Part shown: piece after piece, positions 58,697 through 64,000 of the stretch
How the letters are laid out: each line of letters begins with the position of its first letter
How positions within the stretch are numbered: the first letter of the stretch is position 1
Assembly (NCBI RefSeq): GCF_004402705.1
Contig: NZ_SOFM01000003.1
Coordinates: forward strand, 1 to 64,000
From: Cryobacterium mannosilyticum
GTDB taxonomy: Bacteria; Actinomycetota; Actinomycetes; Actinomycetales; Microbacteriaceae
Direction: 5' to 3'
DNA length: 64,000 nucleotides
Program-made: the position numbers and the translations under genes
The notes under the pieces: generated by a model
Told to the model about the DNA's origin: nothing
Seen by the model: the letters and a program-made list of their open reading frames with translations, nothing else
Databases searched by the model: none

Positions 58697-59591
58697 TGAG
58701 ACCACTCCTCAGCTGTCGGCGCGAGGTCGCCAGCACAATCCAGGTCATTGCCATCAAGAACGCGCCCAAAAGCACGATGCTGGCGGTCGGGCTGCCCGTG
58801 AGGCTCTCGTCCTGCAGTGCGATGCCGGCGGCTCGTTTGAACTGCTCGGTGATCGCGAACGGGCCCGTGATGGCCCCGACGAGGTCGAACGAGTTGGTTC
58901 CCGTGGTGATCAGCGCGGGCACGGGGTTCAGGAGTGCGACGGGCCGGGCGTTCGCGCCGATCTGCGGCAGCACGAACGTCACCGCGCTCCACACCACGAA
59001 CGGCACCAGCAGGGCCGTGGTTTCCTTCCGGCTGTGCAGCCCGGTGAGCATCCCGAGGAGAGCGAAAATCATCATCAACGCCCAGGACAGGGCAGCGAAC
59101 ACCGCCAGCCGCAGGGAAGGGTCCGGCCCGAGTGGGGCGCCGACAATGATGCTGATCGAGCCCCAACTGATCACGGTGCTGAGGAGTAGGACCGCGGCGA
59201 TGACGACGCCGAGGCCCACCAGCGTTCCGGCGAGGCGGGAGATCGTGTTCACCGGGCGGCTGAGCACGAGGTCGGAGGTGGTCGACTTACGGTCGCGCAG
59301 CGTGGATTGAACCCCCAGCACGATTGCCAGGAGCGCGCCGATCAGCACAACGTAGATAACTGAGTTTCGCGCGTAATAGAGAGGGGAAACGGCGGTGAAC
59401 GGATTCGGGGCCGTCGTGAGCCCATCGGCCAGGACCTTCTCGTAGACACGGGTGACCGTGGTGTTGGTGATCCAGCCGATCACGGACGACAGTGACACCA
59501 TGCACAGGAATACCGCGAGCAGGAGCAGGGCGACTCCGGCGCGGAGAATGCAGAGCACCTCGTGCCGGGCGCTGGTCAGGAGCGTGGTCAC
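58689..59591 (-). CDS. ABC-2 type transporter permease
   Basis: 300 residues with six helices. IVLGVQSTLRDRKSTTSDLV, followed by LSRPVNTISRLAGTLVGLG, is the same coupling pattern as in the neighbouring permease, so the two likely form a heterodimer. External loops are on both sides of helix 1 and 2. GTG 59591 overlaps the ATPase stop (GTGA). The 3' end overlaps the next permease start by 8 nt. Confidence 0.88.
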   Translation of the reverse strand: MTTLLTSARHEVLCILRAGVALLLLAVFLCMVSLSSVIGWITNTTVTRVYEKVLADGLTTAPNPFTAVSPLYYARNSVIYVVLIGALLAIVLGVQSTLRDRKSTTSDLVLSRPVNTISRLAGTLVGLGVVIAAVLLLSTVISWGSISIIVGAPLGPDPSLRLAVFAALSWALMMIFALLGMLTGLHSRKETTALLVPFVVWSAVTFVLPQIGANARPVALLNPVPALITTGTNSFDLVGAITGPFAITEQFKRAAGIALQDESLTGSPTASIVLLGAFLMAMTWIVLATSRRQLRSGLNE

Positions 59592-60325
59592 GATGGGGAG
59601 GTGACATCGAGACGGAAGTAGATGTCTTCCAGGGAGTCTTCGGCCGGGAACGCTGCCAGCGTGTTCGCCAGCGAGTCGTGGTGCACCAGTGCCCCGTGAT
59701 TGAGGATGCCGATGCTCGTGCAGGTCTTGGTGACCTCGGACAGCAGGTGGGTGTTCATGAACACGGTCATGCCGAATTCGCGGTTGAGGCGCACGATCGT
59801 TTCCCGCAGGGTGCGCACACCTTCCGGGTCCAGCCCCGACGTCGGTTCGTCCAGAAACAACACCGCGGGTTCGTGCAGCACAGCCTGGGCGATACCGACT
59901 CTCTGGCGCATTCCCTTGCTGAACATTCCTATCTTCTGGTTGTCGTGGCCCTCAAAATCCAAGAATGAGAGCACGTCCCGGATGCGGGCATCCGGGCGGC
60001 GCAGGCCGGAGAGTCGGGCGAAGAAACGCAGATTCTCCAGCAGGGTCAGGTCGTCGTAGAACTGGACGTTCTCGGGCAGATACCCGATCGAGCAGCGCAC
60101 GCCCGCCGCATCCGCCGTCACGCTGTGACCGTTGATCGTTGCGTCACCCGAGGAGGGCTCCAACAGTGTGGTGAGCAGATTCACCGTGGTGGTCTTTCCC
60201 GCGCCGTTGTGGCCGAGCAGCCCGAAAACCTCGCCGGCGGGAACATCCAGGGTGAGACCCACGAGAGCCCGATGCGTGCCGAAAGCCCTCGACAAGGCCG
60301 ACGTCGAGATTGCCGAAGTAGTCAT
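59588..60325 (-). CDS. ABC transporter ATP-binding protein
   Basis: 245 residues. Walker A is LLGHNGAGKTTTVNLLTTLL, Q-loop IGYLPENVQFY, signature FSKGMRQRVGIAQAVL (SKGM form of the motif), Walker B VLFLDEPTSGLDP and the H-loop FMNTHLLSEV. It drives the two ABC-2 permeases. It is the first gene of the operon (ATPase-permease-permease-secreted protein-regulator-kinase). ABC-2 systems of this form export drugs, lipids or peptides. Confidence 0.94.
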   Translation of the reverse strand: MTTSAISTSALSRAFGTHRALVGLTLDVPAGEVFGLLGHNGAGKTTTVNLLTTLLEPSSGDATINGHSVTADAAGVRCSIGYLPENVQFYDDLTLLENLRFFARLSGLRRPDARIRDVLSFLDFEGHDNQKIGMFSKGMRQRVGIAQAVLHEPAVLFLDEPTSGLDPEGVRTLRETIVRLNREFGMTVFMNTHLLSEVTKTCTSIGILNHGALVHHDSLANTLAAFPAEDSLEDIYFRLDVTSPS

Positions 60326-60389
60326 ACATCGACGCTATTGACCGCACCATGAGACCACGCTGAGAACCCATTCTCCACGCCCTGTTCCG

Positions 60390-60880
60390 GTGGCGCTTTC
60401 GCGATCTACTGGCTCGCCGTGGTGCTGATCAGCGTCGTCGGCACCCTGATCACCGACAACCTGACCGACAACTGGAATGGCGGTCATCATTGCCGGGCTC
60501 GGAGGGATCACGTGGTTTGCGCTCGAGCTGTTGCCGCCGATCCTCGGCTTCGACGACACCGATAACCCCGCAGTGAGCCTCGATTATCTGCGCCAGTATC
60601 CGCAGTTTTACCCCCTCGCCGGGGTCGTACTTTTCATCATGGGGATCGCGTTCGTCGTGGCGAGTTTCGCCGTCTCAGATGCCCTCGCCCCCGCATAGGC
60701 AGTGTCACTCGCCGAAGCCTGAGCGCGCTCGGTCTCTTGTCGGCCGCATTCTTATTCATGTATGGGGTCTTGCGTGAGTCGGTGGGGCCGTTGCTCTACC
60801 TCGACGGGATGAACAGCGGATGGGGCGAGTCCGCGTACCTGACCATTCAAATGTTGGGCACGGCAGCTGGCGCCTCACCT
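60390..60880 (+). pseudogene. decayed membrane-protein gene(s)
   Basis: Three pieces in different frames read like membrane segments. AFAIYWLAVVLISVVGTLIT (from 60393) is followed after a shift by the frame 60477-60698, with LEMLPPIL-like IPPILGFDDTDNPAV and AGVVLFIMGIAFVVASFAVS. Then in a third frame RSLSALGLLSAAFLFMYGVL and GPLLYLDGMNSGWG appear (60718-60880), ending at a stop. No continuous gene is left. The 60477 ORF by itself (73 residues) has no Shine-Dalgarno. The 574-bp gap holds nothing else. Confidence 0.5.
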
Positions 60881-60899
60881 TGACGTTGAATTCCGAAGT

Positions 60900-61574
60900 C
60901 TAAGTCAGTGGACGTGCAGCAAGCTCGCTCAGGGTGCAAACGGTGTAATCCGGTGCGGTGAAGTAGCGGGGATAGGCCGCATCCGTTCGGTTCAGCCACG
61001 CGGTGCGCATGCCTGCTTGGGCCGCCCCGTGGATGTCCCAGGGGTGCACGGCGACCAGGAGCATGTCCTCCGGCTGAACCCCGCAGGCATCCGCGGCGTA
61101 GCTGTAGGCGCTACGGACGGGCTTCCATGCCGGGGCGTCCTCGACCGTGAGGAGGACGTCGAAGTCGGTCCGGATCTCCGCCCTGGTGAGAAGGGTCTCG
61201 GCCACCTGGGCGGACCCGTTGGATAAGGTCACGAGCCGGAATCCCGCGTCTCTCAGCGCCCGGATCCCTTCTGCGATGTCCACGTGCAGGTTCAATCCCG
61301 CAAAGCCGTCCATGACGTGGGTGACGGCGTCGTCCAGGCTCCGGGTCAGGGCGACGTCGCGGAGGACGTCGCGCAGGACGTCGGCAGCGATCAGCGCGAA
61401 TTTCGCACTGCCACCTGCTGCTGCGAGGGCGAACCCGTCCCGCAATAGGGCGGCGAACCAAACCCGGGCGAGATATTCCGGCGCGCCAACGTCACCGAAT
61501 CGGGTCTGCAGCGGTGACATGTCCGAGAGGGTTTCGTTGACATCGAAAACGATCACTGACGGTGGTGTGTTCAT
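60900..61574 (-). CDS. haloacid dehalogenase type II (HAD superfamily)
   Basis: 224 residues. The nucleophile Asp is in VIVFDVNETLSDMSPL, the Ser/Thr motif in FRLVTLSNGSAQVAE, the Lys in APAWKPVRSAYSYA and the acidic motif in MLLVAVHPWDIHGAAQAGMR. These match L-2-haloacid dehalogenase-like proteins, which use an Asp to displace halide or phosphate; natural substrate unknown. Start ATG 61574 is before the nucleophile strand. Upstream 150 bp contain the end of the decayed relaxase. Confidence 0.9.
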   Translation of the reverse strand: MNTPPSVIVFDVNETLSDMSPLQTRFGDVGAPEYLARVWFAALLRDGFALAAAGGSAKFALIAADVLRDVLRDVALTRSLDDAVTHVMDGFAGLNLHVDIAEGIRALRDAGFRLVTLSNGSAQVAETLLTRAEIRTDFDVLLTVEDAPAWKPVRSAYSYAADACGVQPEDMLLVAVHPWDIHGAAQAGMRTAWLNRTDAAYPRYFTAPDYTVCTLSELAARPLT

Positions 61575-61729
61575 TTTCGGCTCTCCGGGGTCGGCACATC
61601 TGGCACGTTGCGGTCAACGAGAAGCTCACACCCTCGCATTCGACCGTATCTGTTCGAGCCCTACTTGGTCGAGGGGACATCGCCCGGCGGGGGCTGACGA
61701 TCGTGCCGTTGACGATGAGGATCGGCGGC

Positions 61730-63465
61730 TGAGTCATGATGTCCACGTCGCGGGTGAGGAACGCGGCACGAGCGCGGGCAAAGTCCAGTCTCTGCGCCGT
61801 CGGTTCCGGTGCCGGACCGAGCGGCCTCGCACCGACGATGCCGTAGCGGTCCCGGTAGGCCGCGACCGCGCAGGCGTGCTGTTGCCAGGCGGCAGCCGCC
61901 GATCCCCGCGGCACAACCCCGAGGGCTCGGGTCCAGGTCTCCCCCGCGAGTATCGCTTCGTCGAGTGCGGCGCTCGCTCGCGCTTCGATCAGGTCGCTGC
62001 GCTCGTCGAGGGCGCGGCGCATGGCCGCATCCATCGGGCCGATAGCCTTCGGGATTAGACCGGCGGCGAGACGCGGCATCCGGCGCGAGCGACACGCCCC
62101 GGAATCTCGCGCGGTCGCCGATGCGACTCTGGCTCGAAGAACGGTCGCGATATCCTGCGCATCCTCGAATCCACGGGCCGCAACCACAGGTGAAAGCACG
62201 CTCGCCACGTCGAAGTGGTGAGCCTCGGCTCGCCGGAGCTCCGCGGTCAACGGTCCGAACGCATCCGAGTCGATGACCTCGTCAACGTGGCCAGGCGAGA
62301 GGCCGCTCGCCCGCACCACCGACACCCACCGGTCCTCGTCATGCCGGGCGCGACGACCACGTGCGCGGTGTCCGTTGTGATGCCCTGCGCTCGGTGAGCG
62401 GTGATCGCATATCCCAGTTCGACGTGGCGGCCGACGTACTCGGCAGGAAGCAGCACCGTGCTCCCCCACCGGCGGCCGTGCCGTCGCACGTCAATCGAGC
62501 CGTTCCGGTGCACTCCGATCACGGCCCACCGGTCGCCATTGCGCACCCGGTCGTGCGCGACATACAGGTCGATCGACTCGGGGTTGCCCTGGCGCAGCCC
62601 GAGGGAGGCCGCCTTCTCCCACTCGTGGATGAAGCGGTGCACGTCGATGAGTTCGGGTGCATCCACTCGATCGTGGACGAGCAGAGACAATGCGCCGCCC
62701 GCGTCGACCGACTGGAGCTGAGCGTAGTCGCCAACGAGGAGAACCTTCGCGCCGGCATCCGCGGCGATTGCAGTGATCCGATCCAGGGGCAGAGTGCCCG
62801 CCAAAGATGCCTCGTCGATGAGGACGAGCTGACCGGCCCGGAACGTCTCCCCGTACACGAGGTGGTTCTGCCACCACTTCGCCAAGTTCTCGGTCGTGAT
62901 GCCGAGGTCCTCCGCCAGCACCTGTGCGGCGGCGGCCGAGGGAGCGCGCCCGACGACAGCGCCCGATGCCGGCGATCGATGCGAGCGCAGCGAGCTGGTC
63001 GTCGGCGAGCACTCCCCCACCCGGCAGCCGCGCGTGCGCAGCCGAACGCAGCGATCTCGCCGCGACTTGTGGGCCGGTCACAGCGCCGGCGCGTTCGAGC
63101 AGCCGAGACTCAGCGTCGAGCAACTCGGTCGAGGTGAACACGATGGAGTGCTTCGGGCGGAACACCGACGTCCCGTCAACTCGTTGGAATGCGGCCGGGC
63201 TCGACGGCGGCGTGATCCGCAACGATGCGCACTCCGCGGCATCGATGACGAGCCCGATCACAGCTTCTCGATCGGATGCCGAAGCGAAACGATGTCGCAT
63301 CGTCTGGCGCGCCGCCTCGGCCGTCAGATTCCAGTGCCGCCAGGTTGCGCGCTTCTCGCTTACCGCCGTCATCACGCTCAACCCGAGCACATCGATCGCC
63401 TCGCGCGGCACATCCTCCGCGCGCAGCACCAGCGCTGAAAAGCGCCCCGCATCCACCGACCACAA
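61730..63465 (-). pseudogene. decayed MobF/TraA-type conjugative relaxase, helicase half
   Basis: Three successive minus-strand frames together resemble the helicase and C-terminal parts of a TraA/TrwC-like relaxase. Frame one (63465 to about 62980) ends GVLADDQLAALASIAGIG. Frame two has VVGRAPSAAAAQVLAEDLGI, LVLIDEASLAGTLPLDRI and LGYAITAHRAQGITTDT. Frame three has FDVASVLSPVVAARGFEDA and WQQHACAVAAYRDRYGI. Between frames one and two the P-loop segment that should follow IAGIG is missing, and the N-terminal relaxase domain is absent upstream. The gene is therefore inactive. It is a remnant of a conjugative element. Confidence 0.7.
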
Positions 63466-63585
63466 TCCGAACGGCCATCATCACGGGCGCCGCTCAAACA
63501 CGCCCTCTTGACAAAAGACCCTACATATCAGCTGAAGACGCCCATTTGGCGCGGTCAGTGGACAGGAACGACGCCGCCCCCCGGG

Positions 63586-64000
63586 TCACGGGGCCGGCGG
63601 AGACGCCAGCCCGTGTTGTAGCGCATAAAGGCTCGCGCCGACCCTGTTGGTGGCGCCGATTTTCGCGTACGTCCGCTCTACGTGGTTGCGCACGGTCTTC
63701 TCGCTGAGCACCAGCTTCGCGGCGATCTCACGGTTGCTCAGCCCGCGGGCCACGTGGCAAAGCACCTCGCGCTCTCGCGGGGTGAGGCCGTCCACCTCGC
63801 GAACCCGCACGGCATGGTGACCGGCGACGGTCAGCACCGCCGCAGTGCACTCGGAGTCGAACAGCCCGTGCGCGCTGCGGCGACCCAGGCGCGCTGCCGC
63901 GTCGTCGGGATCCAGCGCCTCGCGGTGAGGGCGCGGCTCGAGCGCCGTTTGGTAGGAGACGGCGGCGGCCAGGATTCGTTCACCAGGCCCGAGCGACGTC
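63586..64000 (-). CDS. LuxR-type regulator with HD-related domain (5' end beyond window)
   Basis: Partial: 137 codons up to the stop, open at the window edge. The upstream part (ERILAAAVSYQTALEPRPHR, then DPDDAAARLGRR) looks like the end of an HD-type domain found fused to LuxR HTH in actinobacteria. The C-terminal HTH contains LTPREREVLCHVARGLSNRE, AAKLVLSEKTVRNHVERTY and KIGATNRVGASLYALQHGL. A GTG at 63837 could be misread as a start of a stand-alone HTH protein, but the frame remains open and coding-like upstream. Regulon unknown. Confidence 0.85.
   Translation of the reverse strand, partial: TSLGPGERILAAAVSYQTALEPRPHREALDPDDAAARLGRRSAHGLFDSECTAAVLTVAGHHAVRVREVDGLTPREREVLCHVARGLSNREIAAKLVLSEKTVRNHVERTYAKIGATNRVGASLYALQHGLASPPAP

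Noticed and set aside
1..64000. CRISPR array
   Set aside because: No regularly spaced direct repeats of 25-37 nt with unique spacers were seen on reading; the tandem repeats present are in-frame minisatellites.

Overview
The window reads as chromosome of a high-GC actinobacterium, most likely a member of the Microbacteriaceae. The evidence is the very GC-rich codon use, many GTG starts and 4-nt ATGA/GTGA gene overlaps, and the left-end gene string thiL / DUF3515 lipoprotein / ddl / gpsA / plsC / murA / leuD / leuC, which I know from that family. The family assignment is inference; no rRNA is present to confirm it.

Left third (0.17-23.5 kb). Core metabolism and envelope genes come first: thiamine phosphate kinase, D-Ala-D-Ala ligase, glycerol-3-phosphate dehydrogenase, an acyltransferase, MurA and LeuCD. 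They are followed by a nine-gene minus-strand cluster that runs from a PP2C phosphatase (23453) down to a small FHA protein (8335). In transcription order it encodes PP2C phosphatase, FHA protein, transmembrane Ser/Thr kinase, second FHA protein, a 1772-residue membrane-anchored surface protein (beta-propeller-like head, about ten Ig/cadherin-like repeats, two fibronectin III domains), MoxR AAA+ ATPase, DUF58 protein, a transglutaminase-like membrane protein whose catalytic triad is missing, and a third FHA protein. It looks like one phosphothreonine-signalling module coupled to assembly of a giant surface adhesin or scaffold. I regard it as the most interesting system here.

Middle (23.5-38.5 kb). 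A TerC-family membrane protein lies behind a yybP-ykoY (Mn2+) riboswitch. Next come a Tat-exported nitroreductase with its TetR repressor and a clear promoter/operator, tRNA-Glu(CTC), a diacylglycerol-kinase-like enzyme, a metallo-hydrolase, an ABC exporter with a TetR regulator, and alanine dehydrogenase with a divergent PucR/AdeR-type regulator and a CycA-type amino-acid permease. Two matching palindromes suggest a small alanine regulon. A DUF6230-DUF6114 envelope pair ends this stretch.

Accessory stretch (38.5-55 kb). Small unrelated genes on both strands are separated by longer non-coding gaps: GNAT acetyltransferases, small membrane proteins, a WYL regulator with a divergent alpha/beta hydrolase, an AAA ATPase, a GntR-linked membrane protein, a secreted phosphoesterase-like protein and a VOC protein. 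One gene is frameshifted by a 20-bp tandem duplication. A 50-residue Gly/Ala-rich peptide gene with a perfect Shine-Dalgarno and a 2-TM neighbour resembles a bacteriocin/immunity pair. Copies of GGGTTCCC recur between genes, all in one orientation.

Right end (55-64 kb). A minus-strand operon carries an ABC-2 transporter, a secreted protein and a two-component system, followed by an acidic exported protein. Beyond it are decayed membrane-protein genes, a haloacid dehalogenase, a decayed MobF/TraA-type relaxase that has lost its P-loop region and relaxase domain (trace of an old conjugative element), and the 3' part of an HD/LuxR regulator that runs off the window.
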